Part shown: piece by piece, positions 25,001-37,845 of the stretch
Layout: every line of letters starts with the position of its first letter
Numbering within the stretch: position 1 is the first letter of the stretch
Source of the DNA: Klebsormidium nitens
Taxonomy: Eukaryota > Streptophyta > Klebsormidiophyceae > Klebsormidiales > Klebsormidiaceae
Direction of reading: 5' to 3'
NCBI GenBank assembly: GCA_000708835.1
Contig: DF237429.1
Coordinates: 1-64,000, forward strand
DNA length: 64,000 nt
Translations under genes and position numbers: made by a program
Notes under the pieces: generated by a model
What the model was told of the DNA's origin: nothing
Database searches by the model: none
What the model saw: only the letters and a program-made list of their open reading frames with translations

Positions 25001-27308
25001 ATACAACAAGCGAGGCATGGGATCTTTGTGACACGTCTGGATGTCTAGCCTCCCTGTTCCGTAGCCAGGACGCAACGTCTGGTCGATTCTAGCATTGAAC
25101 TGAGTACGATTCAAACGAACGACATCTATTTCGTGTCGGACACAGCAGCTAAGCATACTCGAACTCAGTTTCGTGTTGAGCTTGAAAAAGAGCGGCGTCA
25201 AGCTCACCAGGCTTGGCAGTCTTCCGCCGTCTTCCCGACCAGCTTTGCTTTCGTCATCACGTTCTCCCAGTCCAAGGTCGGAAGCGCGGCCGTGATGTCA
25301 TCATCGGTCACTGGGCGCTGCCTCATCTGAGCCATCCCACTGTGCAGTGCGCTCAGTGACACGCCCGTGCCTTGTTCGCGCCCCTCTCTGGAAACGTAGA
25401 ACATTTCGTGAGCCCGGTGTGCCTTTTCGTTTAAAGGGACAAGTCGTTGAACAAAGCAGCCACCATGCCACTTTCGAGCTTTGCAGTATACTTCGGTAGT
25501 ATGGCAAACGTGGTGACGGCCCAGTCACACCATTTGTGTGACCCCTAAGGGAACTGGTGACCATCAATTTGTCAAAAGATTGGTCTCTTTTCTTATGGCT
25601 CGATGAGCTTTCTTCTGTTTCATAAATGTTTCAGATAACGATAGCTGGCAACGTTGCAATCATTGATGCCATTTCTGATGGCAAAAAACGCCAAAACGGG
25701 ACGATGGTTTCGCCGGACTCCATGAACCATGACGCCCTTCCTTTTGAAACGACTCAGCCACGGCCACGGAAGCCCCTTGTCGAACAGGCGCATCGTTACG
25801 AACCGGCAACCGGTCAACACTATATGTGCCTTGAGTGATCAGACGGCGGGTGTGTCAAGGTTTCCACACTTGTAAGTTGATCAAGGCCCTCTTTGCAGAT
25901 AACCAATCCCAACAGACTGTGAACAGACCCTCTGTTAGCCCCTTGTACCAAACGAGCACCGCCAACTAGAAGCGCCCACCTTTGCAGCGCGGCCGTCAGG
26001 TCCGTCTCCCACTTCCCTTGCACCTGCGGCCGAATCGCCCCGACTTGCCAACTTTTACAGGCCCAACAGACTGTAAACAAACCAGCTGGCCAGAATGTTA
26101 ATAGCCTCCTTCTTCGTGAAAATGCACAAGCGGCGCCAATGCGTGCCCACCTTTGCAGCGCGGCCATCAGTTCCGTGACCCACTTCTCCTGCACCTGCAG
26201 CCGCACCGCGCCCCGCAGCCGCTCCTTGTCCGCCTCGCTCCACCGCTGCTCCCGCGCGCATGCCGCCAAAACCGCCCGCACCGGCTGCGTGCGCGCGATG
26301 TCGGGGTTTTCCTCGGGGCCCGTACCATCCAGTGCGACGAAGATCTGGGAGTCGGGGAATGAGTGAGCTTGAAGAAGATCGTTCAGAGAAGGAATGTTAG
26401 TTGAGCGTCTGAGAGAGGGCATTCCGACAGAGATGCCAGTGAGTGACGCCCTGACTAAGTGGCAGAATCTTGTGCACGGTTGAGTCCGGGCGCCGTCCAG
26501 CTTTTCTTCGATAATGTGCGGTCTAATGCAACAAAGACCTAGGCGCGGGGGAGAGGAGTGAAAGTGAGCGGAATATGCGGAGGGAGGGATGCGGATTGAG
26601 CAAGTGAGAGAGGCTACTCTGACGAAAATGAGGGACGTTGAAAAGCTGGCTGAATGCGTAAACATAGGCCGCAATTGGTTCAAAGAGTCTGGAAAGGCCA
26701 GGAAGTGGGCTGTGAAGAGAAGGTTCTGAGATCGAATGGCGGTAGAACACACCGATTCCTCCGTCATTCATCTATACAAAGAAGTTACAACCGAATGAGT
26801 GACAAGCACACAAAGGGCGCCATGGATACTGTCTGTCCCATATGCCGCAATGAATAAGTGATACGAAGGAGAAGCAACCAACTCAGAAACATCCACAAAA
26901 GGCCCCCGACCGCAACGTCGAACCCACCACCCAGCATCGCCAACATTCACATGTCACAAATGCGCCCCTCACTCTGCTGCAGCCGGTGCGCCTCGACTTG
27001 GGTTTCTTCCGCCCGGGCCAATCCAGCCCCGCCGTGCGCACCCCCATGTCCGCCTCCTTCGGTTTCGCCCCCACCTCCTTGCTCGCCTTGACCACCGCCC
27101 GTACCTTCTTTTGGAGCATCGCGTTCGCGCGGATCCGTTCCTGGATCGCCTCGAGGACTGCCGTCATTGACTTCTGACACGCGCGGTTCCTCTGCAGAGC
27201 CTCCATTATGAGCTCGGGATTGTCTGCTGAAGCAAAGGGCAGGATTCCAGGGGCCTCGGTATGAGAGGCCCCCCCTTCCGGAGGGGGGTCTGCGGTGGTT
27301 TGTTCCAT
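19097..27308 (-). CDS. SNAPC4: SNAPC4 / MYB4R, Myb subunit of the snRNA-activating complex
   Basis: The family binds the proximal sequence element of snRNA genes and recruits RNA polymerase II or III. Nine exons: 27308-26973, 26344-26151, 25387-25208, 24941-24839, 24496-24402, 23348-23208, 22765-22598, 22189-21743, 21350-19097. All are in frame, giving 1305 residues. An N-terminal helical segment and a GTGPEENPDIARTQP stretch match the animal SNAPC4 N-terminus. A half Myb repeat (LDWENVMTKAKLVGKTAEDCQ, about 215-236) precedes three full repeats: GPWTLDEDEQL to CLMHYQRD (about 248-295), LWTEEENLRL to CRERWVNVL (about 310-356) and SPWTAEEDARL to LRKHYEAL (about 362-412). Residues 427-555 include KRGRKPKQ, an AT-hook-like motif. 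The last exon encodes about 750 residues very rich in Lys, Arg and Glu, probably coiled coil and disordered. A small exon near 23750-23820, in the 1.05-kb fifth intron, cannot be excluded. Confidence 0.87.
25908..26216. repeat. Tandem duplication spanning the SNAPC4 exon 2 donor site
   Basis: The exon 2 end and adjoining intron (about 26062-26216) are repeated in diverged form at about 25908-26045. The minus-strand donor, exon-CAAAG then GTGGGC, is present in both copies, with exon ends at 26151 and 25980, which are 171 bases apart. Translations of the copies are similar: GAVRLQVQEKWVTELMAALQ and GAIRPQVQGKWETDLTAALQ. A shared CCCAACAGACTGT block at 25908 and 26062 lies in the intron part. 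Confidence 0.85.
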
Positions 27309-28687
27309 GGGGGGCGGTCAGATGCAGCGGTCTTGGAGCTGCACTTGCGGATCACCTGCACACACCAGAGCTCATCCTAAGAATCGCATGAGGCGGTTAA
27401 GTGGCCATATGCACATGAAACGACCTGTCTGAGTGGTGGCACTTTACAACAAGGTTCTTCCTGTCCATAATCCAAGATCCGGAAGCAAACCACATAGGTG
27501 CAACATCTAAGGCTCCTGTGTTGGCACTTGGCGAGCCTCACCAAAGGGTATGCAACAACATCAGCAATTGAACAAGCAAAATTGAAGAATGGCACCGGAA
27601 GAATGTGAATCTGACTGGAGCTTCTCCTGTTGAAAAAGTTCTGCTCGTTTCAACACGGACGCTGCAATCACCATAGATATTGCCCAGATCCCATGCAGAT
27701 TACTTGAGAGAGAGTTGAACGCACCTATCTCTGACATTGTCGGCCTCAGCACCTGGTCGACGCGATGCCTGATCAGGCCCAACTTATTGGCCCCGTGGAC
27801 GCATACTCTGGCATGGGTTAAAACAAATTCTCACTGCGAGCGCCCCACAAGAATTGGATCAGAAAGCTTGGCTGCAACTCTTGGGGCTGAAGCTCTCAGA
27901 GCGGGCCTCCAATCCTCAAGAAGCTACATGACGAGCTCAAACGCTAACGCACGGCCCTATCAATGGTAGACTAGCCACCCCAACTTCAAGCTTTCAATAC
28001 CTAGGCCGGAAACATCCTTTACTTTTACAAAAGGCGAAACCCAGTGCATGGCGCCTGGGTTGTGCCGCACCATGTTGCAGAACAGCAGAGGAAAAGGTCG
28101 GAACGAGATGCAGAGAGTTTGGCAGTGCAGACTCGTGAGAAGGGAAGCTTCATGCGCAGTCTCCACGCTCTAGTTTGCGCCAGAGCGTGATAACGGCAGA
28201 AACCGGTTGGATTCTCGGCTGCTCGATCTTCGACGTTGTACGTCTGCGAAACATCTGAGAGGTGTGTCTTCCAATCTGGCTCAAGCTGTGCTTGACTTTC
28301 GTTGTCGAAACGGTATCAAATGGGGTAACGATAACGGCGTGCAAGGGAGCCCTCAGCTCTTGCCATATTGGGTGCGTGCCATTCACTGGTCGCGCAACCT
28401 TCTCAATCTTCTCCGATGTTTGCAAGCAGCAAGGGGGCCGGTGTGCTAAAGGCTAAAGCGTAACGCTCTTAAGCTATCTTTGAAAATTTCTAAAGGGAAA
28501 AAAGGAGCAGTGCCCTCTTCAACACGGAGGATTGTGGCCAGGTTTAGAGTTCTTGGTGCCAGTACGCCGCCGTCTATGATCAAAGAGCTACTCATTTTCT
28601 TTAAAAGTATAGTTTTGATCGAGCATCGAGAGGTGCAATAAAAGCCTTTGAAGAGTGTTTGGTGCAAGCACCGTCCTCTACGAAAAG
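27309..28687. other. Divergent intergenic region, SNAPC4 and small gene
   Basis: This 1.38-kb region separates two divergently transcribed models and should contain both promoters. The open frames within it look random in composition. No TATA box in a convincing position is visible. Confidence 0.5.
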
Positions 28688-29720
28688 ATGGCGTCAGGAA
28701 AGCCCGAACAATTTGAGTGTCGGCGGCCAGCCAATCCAGAGAACACGAAGTTCCAGAATATCAAAGAGCACTTTGAGGACTTCAAGAACGCCTCCATGGA
28801 GGAGCACAAGAAGTGCCTCATGAACACTTTCAACAAAGTGAGTGCCACTGGTTTTGCTATGGTTCAGGTCTGGATGAGTCAGATAGACGACAGATTGTGC
28901 TCCGCGAATTGCATCGACTTTGTGTGGTGGGTTTTGCTTTATCCAACTTGAGACCTCTGATACATCTTGCCAAGGCAGGTGTTGACATTGTGTAGGTATC
29001 AGGATTTTCTTGATTTCACAGATCTTTCATATTGCCACTTTGTGGTGCACTCTATCCTGGGTCAACTTTCAAACATGTGATTTCTTAGTTTTCAACACAA
29101 TGACGCCTTAGCGTCTCGATCTAGAGCCTGTGACCTCAAGGTTGCGCCACAGCCGGCACCACTTCATGGATTGCAAAACATTGATATCGCTATTCGTCGA
29201 TCTTCTGAGAGCACCGTAGAAGAGGGCGGTTTGTGGCACAGACTTGCTGTGTGCCAGCCTGCATCATTGTTTCCCCTGGTCATCAGCCACTATGGACTAG
29301 AAAACGGACCGTAGTGTGCTGCTTATATAATGAGTCACCGCGGGCTATGCGATACATGTTGCTCGTGACAGCCCAAACAACAAATGGTCAGACCGTATGG
29401 AAAGACAAAGTAGACCATTGGTTAGGTATTCTGGTCAGGAAGGTATTCTACTTGATATCTGTATTGTCCGCAAGTATGTATGATCAGATTCTGTAGAGAA
29501 CAGAGTCTGCGCAAAAAAGGAGACTTCCCTGACCTTTGTCTCTTGGTTGCTGACTTTATTACAACCGGGAGCCACTTCACGCTGCCTGCAGGTGTTTTCC
29601 ATAGGCAGCAGCAAGCCGGCTGCGGAGCCTGCCCCAAAGCAGGTGCTAGCGGGCGCCTCACAACAAAGTGCACCACAGGAGGTCGAAAGTGTCTTGAAAG
29701 TACGGGCTACTAGCTTATAA
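28688..29720 (+). CDS. Small two-exon protein of unknown function
   Basis: Exons 28688-28837 and 29592-29720, joined in phase 0 by a GT-AG intron, give 92 residues. The start context AAGATGGCG is favourable. The first exon is hydrophilic and looks like real coding sequence: FECRRPANPENTKFQ, then a likely amphipathic helix (IKEHFEDFKNASMEEHKKC). The second half is Ala, Gln and Ser rich and probably disordered. There is no signal peptide or membrane segment, so a soluble protein is expected. I do not recognise a named family and assign no function. The main doubt is the 754-base intron, which could hide a further exon. Confidence 0.48.
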
Positions 29721-31152
29721 CCATACCCTTCAGAGTGCAGAAAGGCAAGCAGGTAAGCTATATGCTGGGTTTCTTCTTTGTTGCGTGCCGATCTGCTTAG
29801 CATGCACCATTTTCTTTCGGCACTTTCCACGGTGCTTGGTTTTCAATCCAAGCTGGCTCAAGCGCCACCTCTGCACCACTATCGACTGATCACAGCAGCC
29901 ATCAATGGATTAGCGTCAGCGCACCTAGAGACTCCTAGCCGCGCCCTGATTGCTGATGTATGTGGATTGAGCTTGGCCATGTTTGATATGTTGGTACGAG
30001 TTATAGTTGAAGGATGATAGTCCTTTGTCTTATATTCATGATAGTCGCCTTGTCTGATAGAACATTGTCCAGGTGATGCAGGAAAGGTCAGCTGTTGTAA
30101 ATATCAGGTGGCTCTCCATGCTATAAATTTGCAGCCGAGAGCAACCAGATGTTAGACCGGGAGCCGTCAAAAAGGCCTGGATAAGCTGCGCATGGACGAG
30201 CTCGAATCGGAAATTCGTGACGACGGTACCCATTCCTTTGCACAGGCTGAGGCCATTTAGATTTAGCGCCCCTGGTTCCTCGATCTAGTGCCTGCAATGA
30301 TCGGTGCAAAGTCTTGTGTTCAATTGGTTTCTTGGCTGCGGACTTCTGCAAAGATTTTGATTTGGCCGCCAGCTCTACTAAGAGGGCTTGCAGCTAGCCA
30401 TGCAGCCGCCAATGATTGCAGCCACGCCAGCCAGCCAGGCTGGCAGATGCAGAAGATATTACTAGCTTTCGTTATCGCCGACAAGTTGGTCATTCGCAGA
30501 TGTGCACTTAAGCGTCGGACAGTTTGATGAAATGTTTGAGGGCCGCCATTGTGGAATTCATGCAAATGATACCGCACGGTTCGCATATACGCACTTGAAA
30601 TCAAACGTTGCATGCAGAATTCCGGGCTCTCAGTCATCATTCTTGTACAATTCAATATGCTGCATCTTGGCGTATATGTTTCGTAATCATTGATGTGGCC
30701 AGTACATGGCGCTGCGCACGTCGGACGGTATGTACATGTGTGACCATCATGCCATGAGACGGAAGTTCAACAATGCTGAATAACACTTTGACGGTTGCCT
30801 AGCACGGTGGCCAGCTAGCGGGCAAGCAACCGAACTATGCACCATGGCTCAATGCATGATGTGGACTAGGGCAAGATTCATACGAGGACACCGTTGACAA
30901 CGCACGCAATGATTGTCGAAACAAACTACCCAAGCGCTGGCACCGTGGATACTGTACGGTCTGCAATAAGCGACTAGCAAGGGAGGCAGCTCACTCCAAC
31001 TTGCTCCTGGAAGAAACATCATTTATCAACGAGATCCTTTCTAACTCCATTAATCCCCACACTCCTAGGTAACGGACCGTATAGGAACTTATCCACTGTA
31101 GGACTGTACAATGAACAACGAGCAATCACAACACGCCAACTCCGCGACTGGA
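29721..31152. other. Intergenic, nothing recognised
   Basis: This stretch lies between the 3' end of the small gene and the 3' end of FLVB, which face each other. It should hold their 3' untranslated regions. I see only unrelated short frames and no RNA gene. Confidence 0.5.
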
Positions 31153-34100
31153 TCAATAGTAATTCCCAATCTTGCGATGGTGCGCGGCGGTTCTGCCGTC
31201 CGGCTTGGCGACATTCCCGTCCGTCACCTCGCTGTACACGATCCAATGGTCCGCCGTCTCCATGCGGCTCTTTACCGTGCACTCCAAGTACGCAATCGCT
31301 TCTTGCAGCAGCGGGGATCCGTTCTTGGCATCGCTCGTGTCAACGCCCTCGAAACGGTCGGCTGCACGGAACAAGGAAAGGTTGAATCAGAACTGAACTC
31401 TGGACTTTCAACAACGTACTTCGAGTCTTCAGCCGATTCGTGCCTGTGTCGTTAAGTAACATCGATGCCGCTTTGTCAACAGAATACTGCAGTCAACTGG
31501 GCTGCAGAAACAATGCTGCGGTTCCAGTCAGCCTGACTGCGAATGATTTGAAAAGAACGGGCCCCCAAACCGACACGAATCATCCGTACAAATTGGCCTG
31601 GTCAAGCAATCCATGACGGAATGTCCAGGAACAATATGTCCGAGGATAGATGTAACTCTGCACCGTAACTTAGAAAACGCGGGTTCGCTACGCCCCATTA
31701 TGTCTATCTATTGAGAATGAACTGTTCACCGCATATACTGGACGTCTTTCTCGAGTCAAATTCAGTTTTGAAAACGGAGTTAGAGCGGGTTGTTGGCTGA
31801 CCTCCTGGCGGGAAGCGCTTGAGGAAGTGCTTCATGAGCTTGCTGTAGTTGTTCTCCTCCAGGCAGTTGAGCACGAACGTGTCGCCCACTTGCATCAGCG
31901 ACTCGATGGCACGGTCCTTGGCCACCGCGATCGTGATGCCGTACGGCTTGAAGCTCGCCTGGACACGTGGCAGGGGCATCAGATTCAGTCGCAAAGCGGA
32001 AGAGAAGACTTCAACACCACAGGGAATAAGTGATGCGCCCGGTAGACGATCTTGCCTTATCTATCGCAGACAATACTGCTGCAAACATCAAGCTTCAACG
32101 CATTGCCTGACAGTCACACTTCCTCCCTGGAAAAAACGTGGTAATCACGATCGGTCCTCAACCAGACCCCACTTTCTTACGCCAGGCTGATTCAACTTTT
32201 ACACGCCAGGCTACTTCCACTTGAAGAAGCACAGCCCGGATCACGCAGCTCTCCCAAAACATCCCGTCAATGACCCTCAGAACATCGAACCATCGGCACT
32301 GAATCCAGGCCGTCCGCACTGATAGCCACATCTGGCCTCCCTTTCCTGCTCACCTGCGAGACCCAGCTGGCAATCATGGCTCCCTTGGAGCTGCCCTTTT
32401 TGGCGGTCACCACGTAGAGCCCGCCCGAGATGCGGCCAAGCGCCTTGGCAATGTCGACTGACATGCTCGCTTTGGTGTCGCTAATCTTCTTCTTCTGGCT
32501 CAGCGATTGGCCCAAATCCGTGCCCGTCTCCTCGTAAGCCTGGTACCTGTGCGTGGCAGGCGAAGCCATTTCGGACCAAACCCTCACTCTTTACAAGGGC
32601 CCACCCCAAAATGTCACCATATCTTTCAATAGTTACAAGGGATAGTTGCAAGGTTCTCCCTTTTGGTACTTCTAAGCACTAAATGTTTTGTCTCAGTCAT
32701 CGATACCAGAAAAGAAGAATGTGAAAAACGTCTGTGACGACGACGCCAAGTTAAATGGCCTTCCGGAGATACCTTCATAACTGAGGACGTGTGCCGAAAG
32801 CAAGCCAGGTCGTTGAGTACCGCCGTGTTGGCAGCACGAAAAAGCCGGTTCAGGATCTCGCACAATACAAGTGCTTATTTCACTTGCTTTCATTGCCTCC
32901 GTGGACAAATCCTTCAAGTGCCTCCAGACTTGGATGCACTCAAAACTCAAGTAAACAAAAAGTCATTCCACCCTACTCACGTGGCCTCGGTCGGCGTCTC
33001 CTTAACGCGCATGGGCTCAAACACGGGCGCCAATCCCTGCTCCACAAAACGCTGCGTGATAGTATCCACCGGTTCGTCGTCCCCTCCGTAGCTCTCCGCT
33101 ACCACCACCTTCTGCTTCGCTTTTACGGAAGCGAGCAGAGTGCCAAGGGCAGTGTTGGCGGGGCCGCTTGAGGGGGGGGTCAGGACCACCACGGCTGCGC
33201 TGCGACCAACGACCTCGACGAGCTCCTGCGAGGCGGCAGCGAGAGCAAAGCTTGGTAATGCTCGGAATGATGTTAACACTTCCAATCGTACTTCAGAAGT
33301 GGAGGTGTTTCAAAAAAACCACCGCGGCGCTGCGACCAACAACCTCGACGAGCTTCTACGAAGCAGAGGCGGGAGCACAAGGTTGGTGAGCGCTCAGCGT
33401 TGACTTCAAGCGACTCTGAGATTGAAACGTATTGACGACCACCACAGCGACGCTGCGGCCGATGACATCGACGAACTCCTGCAGAAGCATAGCTTTGTAG
33501 ATGGTAGTAGAGCAGAATCTACTGCAATCTCCATGTACATTGCGGGCAGGGGAAAATCCCGCTTCTTGGACAGTCGCTTGCAGGTGCCCGACAAGCTGTA
33601 ATCAAAATAGAGAACACTGCCTTCTTTCTGCTGTTTTCTGTAGCTAAGGCCTTGTGAAAATTACAAGATCGCATGCGATCGATTCTGATGAAATCCTTCA
33701 TCAGATGGCACCTATTTCTGCAGACCAGACGACGTTCTGAACATGACCACCGAGTGTGAACAAGCAAGAACAGTAGCCCACACTTTCACGATCTTGAAAA
33801 ACCAATAACGGACCGGCAACGACCCACAAATGCAACCTTACCTGCACGTCGACGCTCCCCAGGTCCAGCATCTCCACGCCCACGTCCGTCTTGGTGATTC
33901 CCCTGGCCAGCGCCTGGCTCAAGCGGTCACTGAACCCGTAATCCGCCGTGTACAGCACAGCAACCGTGGCGCTCTGCTTCTCGACCGCCTGCTTGCTCCA
34001 CTGCAAACAGGCAGACCACAGACTGGATTGAGGGCAGAGCTCGTGAACGAAGACGACCCATAGGCTGATTATTTGATGCATGCGGCAGTCCGCATACCTT

Positions 34101-37100
34101 ATCCTAGCAGTCCTCGTAGCCTATCTGTCAAGAAACTCTGAGACAGCCGTCACTAGAAGGAAACCTCAAAGCGAGACGAGTAGACGACCAAACGACTTGC
34201 GCCACCAGCCCTTATACCAACGCGATGGAAGGGTCACCAAAGCGGCCTACTTTGCAAGCCACTGCATCGTTTGCAGGCTTCTGACGTTCAGAAGGCCTTG
34301 ACTTTCATGAGCTTAACCTATGAACCCAAAGAATCGTAAATCATGAGAACCCTAGCATCGCTACAAAAAACTCTAATCTCAGATCATAAGAGACTGATAC
34401 CCTGGGTAACCCACCTGCGCATAGTGGTCGGTGAACTCGGGAAGGTTGTAGCGCAGCAGGGGGCCGTGCCCGGTGGCGATGGTACCGTACTCGAGCTCGC
34501 CCAGCTTGCGCTGCGCGGTCAGGACGCTGCGCGCGTTGGGGCGCATCAGGCAGTCGTAGTAGAACCGGAAGTGGGGCTCCAGCTTTGAAAGCTCCTCGTC
34601 AAAGATCTGCGCGGGAGCCAGGCTCCGGTTCAGTTCCATTGTGCAGAAAGAAGGATTTGTTTTAATTTCGACAGCAGAGAGGAGAACAACGATGGCGCTC
34701 CAGGCTTTTCAAGTTGATGCAGGTGTGCATGTCATAAGCAAGCACTCAGATTAGGAACCCGAGTGCCACTACAGCACAAAGCAACAAAGGCAGAGAGAAC
34801 GACTGCCCTTAACCCCTACAGTTCATGGTCAATTGCGCTTACTATTGAGAGAAGATTACCTGATATCCCCAAACGCAAAGCCCAGCCTTCGTGAACACAC
34901 CTTAGTGGCGTTCATGCAAACCATGAGCAACAGGTCGGAGAAAGCCAACTGTCGCCAGTGCTTAGCTCACAGCAAAAGGACAAAGGAAGAAAGCTCACCT
35001 CTTCAGAGCAGTAGTGCATGCCAAACGCGTCGCAGGTGAACAGGATGCTGGTGGCCTTGTCGTATGTGAACATGGTGTCCGGCCAGTGCAGGTTGGGAGC
35101 CATGAAGAAGTCCAGCACGTGGCCGCCGCCCAGGTCAATTGAGTCCCCGTTCTGCAAGCAAATACCAAAAGTTCAGCGTGTGATTTACTCATTGGAATGC
35201 GGAAATGCATGCAAACTATATGGCAGGTTTCACATTGTGAAAGGGTGATGGAACCCGCAAGTGGCATAGACAATTGACATTCGCAGGAACACGGCTCCCG
35301 TTAAGAGGTAACTCAAGGAGGAAGGACAAAAAAAAAGGGCAGAGACACATTTTAAACATGACGAGGTTGCTCAACGGGGTTCAACAAGACCTCAGATTGT
35401 TTGGGAGACACCAACCACACATCCTCAAAGTGGCAATCAAGTGTAACACACAGCAAGCCAAGGAATGTGATTTTCACATGAAAATCATCACTAAATCATC
35501 GTTAACATCGAGCAGCCCCTGGAAACAAAAGCGTTCTTCAAACACCAACAGATGACAACAGGGTTCTTCAAACCCCAACAAGTAACGACCCCTCAGTCTT
35601 GCATAAGCCGCTTTGCTGCCAGCCTGCTAACAGCAAACGAGATTACGTTATTACCGAGTAAACTTGCCACAAAACTCTCAATTGCCAGCAGTACCCACCT
35701 GAAGTACCCAATTTTTGCCCCCCCTCTCCCCCCACAAGGAAGACTTAACAATCCAGGCCCCCCCTCACCTTGACAGCCTGCGACTTGAACGGCTTGAGCA
35801 CCAGGTTCTGCAAGAACTGCAGGCAGACCTTGCTCCCCACCACTGTCGCGTCCGGATGCAACTCCAACAGATCTGGGATCAGGCCGCTGTGATCTGGCTC
35901 CGTGTGGTTCGCAATAATGTAATCCACGCTCCCCGGCTCCACCTCTTCTTTCAAGGCAGAGAGGTACAGCTTGCGGAACTTCTCGTGGCTCGCGTCGAGG
36001 ATGGCGGTCTTGGATGCGCCCTTGATGATGAAGCTGTTGTAGGTCGTGCCGTTCTGGAGGCCAAACTCGCTGCACACAGGGGGGGTGAGCGGTAAGCTTG
36101 TGTCAAGCTTTTCAAAATCTCGACCTCCAGGCATCCTCGCACTACAACATGATGGGAGGCTACTCTTACAAATGCTCGGAATATTGTAGGAAAGAGTTTG
36201 AGCTAAAAAGCATATGGGGGCCAAGACTAAGGGCGACAGCAACAAAAGCTATCCAAGTGGTTCCATCCTGCAGACCAAACCTTACTGCACCATGTAGAGA
36301 AGAAGGGGGGAGGGGGGGTGTGGCACTTTGTCAATGTGGATTGGCTGAGCGATGTGTTCATATTCAACTTCTGGGGGCCATCTGCCTTATGCAGAATGAA
36401 GGTCCCAAGACTAGGGCAGAAAGATAAGGGACACCTAGTCAAGAGCAAAAGAAGCAGGAAACAGACGATGTAAGTGAGTCAACCCGTTTTACACCCCGGA
36501 TTTGCTGGCGCGAAAAGGAGTGGGCATTAGAGACTTGGCAACCAGCAGCTCTTATACAGGGGGTGCTAAAAGAGATTGGGGGTGCTAAAAGTGTTTATAC
36601 TTTGGGGGTTCTTGAACAACTCCTTGCCTCAAGTTCCTGCTTGCTCAAAATAAGCAGAACACAAAATGTCTTTTACCTTCTCTAATACTTGCTTTGTTGC
36701 AGTGTGGATACAAACAGTGTGGATACAAAGAGCACCATTGGGAGAACGTTGTTGGCTCACGCAAGAGCAGAGAACGGAACTATGGCTGGTAGAGACGCCC
36801 TCACTTCATACGCAGACCCCATCAGGCATATCATTTGACAACTATATGGGCACGGGTTTCTGAGATGCTAACCGAGTAGAACTCTAAGCTCGTCCCTCTT
36901 GGAAGGTCTTCTGTGACATTCCTATGTACTCCTCTGTCCAAGTGTTTGTGATGTTTGAACCAAAAAATCTTTCTGAAAGATTCAAGGGCCCCATCGATAT
37001 GATGGAAAACAGATGCCTCAAGCATTAGAAACGCACAATGCTGTCACTCATATACGAAGGGGCCAGCCAGCTCTGATTAATGCTGCTTGTGTCTCTCTAC

Positions 37101-37845
37101 TTATCGAGTGACAGAAACGAGAAGGTATCATCGACAAGAACCACCAGTTTGCAAACCAGATCTAACTGTACTACCTCGCAGAACATGCTTGAAAAGGAGA
37201 CCACGACTTACAGCGTCACCAACACATGCTTTTGCAGGAGCGCGGGAAATTTATTGCAATCTTGCCTATGCACGCATGCAACTTGACTTTTGACTGCCTG
37301 CAACAACAACATGACCGCCTGCAACCAGTACTCAATCTTAAAGCAGACGAAGAGACGGAGGGTTTTGTTAATTGCAGTAGCAGCTGACAATGAAAGAGAA
37401 GAAGGGAGCGAAGCCCAACCTGGCTCTTGTTTTCAAAATTAAAGTGAGCTTTCGAGCAATCCCCTTCAGGTACTCACATGTCAAACCTGTCGCGGTCCCA
37501 ATCCAGCGACCGGATTGTCGTCGTGTCTTGTGCAATTTGTGCCGTCTGTGTCTGGAGCCTCTTCTCCCCCCCCCATTTCTCCACCTTTGACATTGCCCCC
37601 CTCTCCGGAGCAACCGCCACGGCCGCCCTCGCTGCCCCCTTGGTCCTCTCAACCCGTTGCCTAACCGCGAACCCAGCCTGCAGCAACTCCCTCCCCCCCG
37701 ACAAGTACTCCTTTTTTCTTAATCCCCCCTGCTTCTGCAAAACTGGAAAGACAGCAATACGCTCTGCAGTGCTGGACCGACACATTTGGCACATGCTCTG
37801 GGGGGCAGCCCGGAGGCCCCCCACGACGGCGCCGGCTGCAGCCAT
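31153..37845 (-). CDS. FLVB: Chloroplast flavodiiron protein (FLVB type)
   Basis: Flavodiiron proteins of this class reduce O2 to water with electrons from the acceptor side of photosystem I, protecting it under fluctuating light. FLVB normally works as a heteromer with FLVA. Exons: 37845-37478, 36069-35769, 35151-34999, 34606-34415, 34000-33842, 33225-32981, 32546-32354, 31958-31802, 31361-31153, all in frame, 658 residues. Residues 1 to about 100 are Ala, Arg and Ser rich, like a transit peptide. The lactamase-like diiron domain (about 115-380) has H178, E180, D182 (HTEPDH), H245 (LHWPD), D264 (CDAFG) and H321 (ATGHGP), the full canonical ligand set. Flavodoxin-like (about 390-475) and C-terminal flavin reductase ([17 protein letters not shown], about 510-595) domains follow. 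The intact ligands favour FLVB over FLVA, whose cyanobacterial relatives (Flv1, Flv2) have substitutions. That assignment is inference; the family is certain. Confidence 0.93.
33175..33490. repeat. Three tandem copies around the FLVB exon 6 acceptor
   Basis: The start of exon 6 and its upstream intron occur as three diverged tandem copies with periods of about 130 and 123 bases. The acceptor-proximal block lies at 33183-33230 (used copy), 33313-33360 and 33436-33483. On the minus strand the three acceptors read TCGCAG, TCGTAG and CTGCAG. Copy translations resemble each other: [30 protein letters not shown] and [15 protein letters not shown]. Confidence 0.85.

Noticed and set aside
25820-26767. 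Open frame of 315 codons as a separate gene
   Set aside because: It is SNAPC4 exon 2 plus flanking intron that happens to be open; the conserved part starts exactly at an acceptor.
29101-29160. tRNA-like GC blocks
   Set aside because: No cloverleaf could be formed and no T-loop consensus is present at the right distance.
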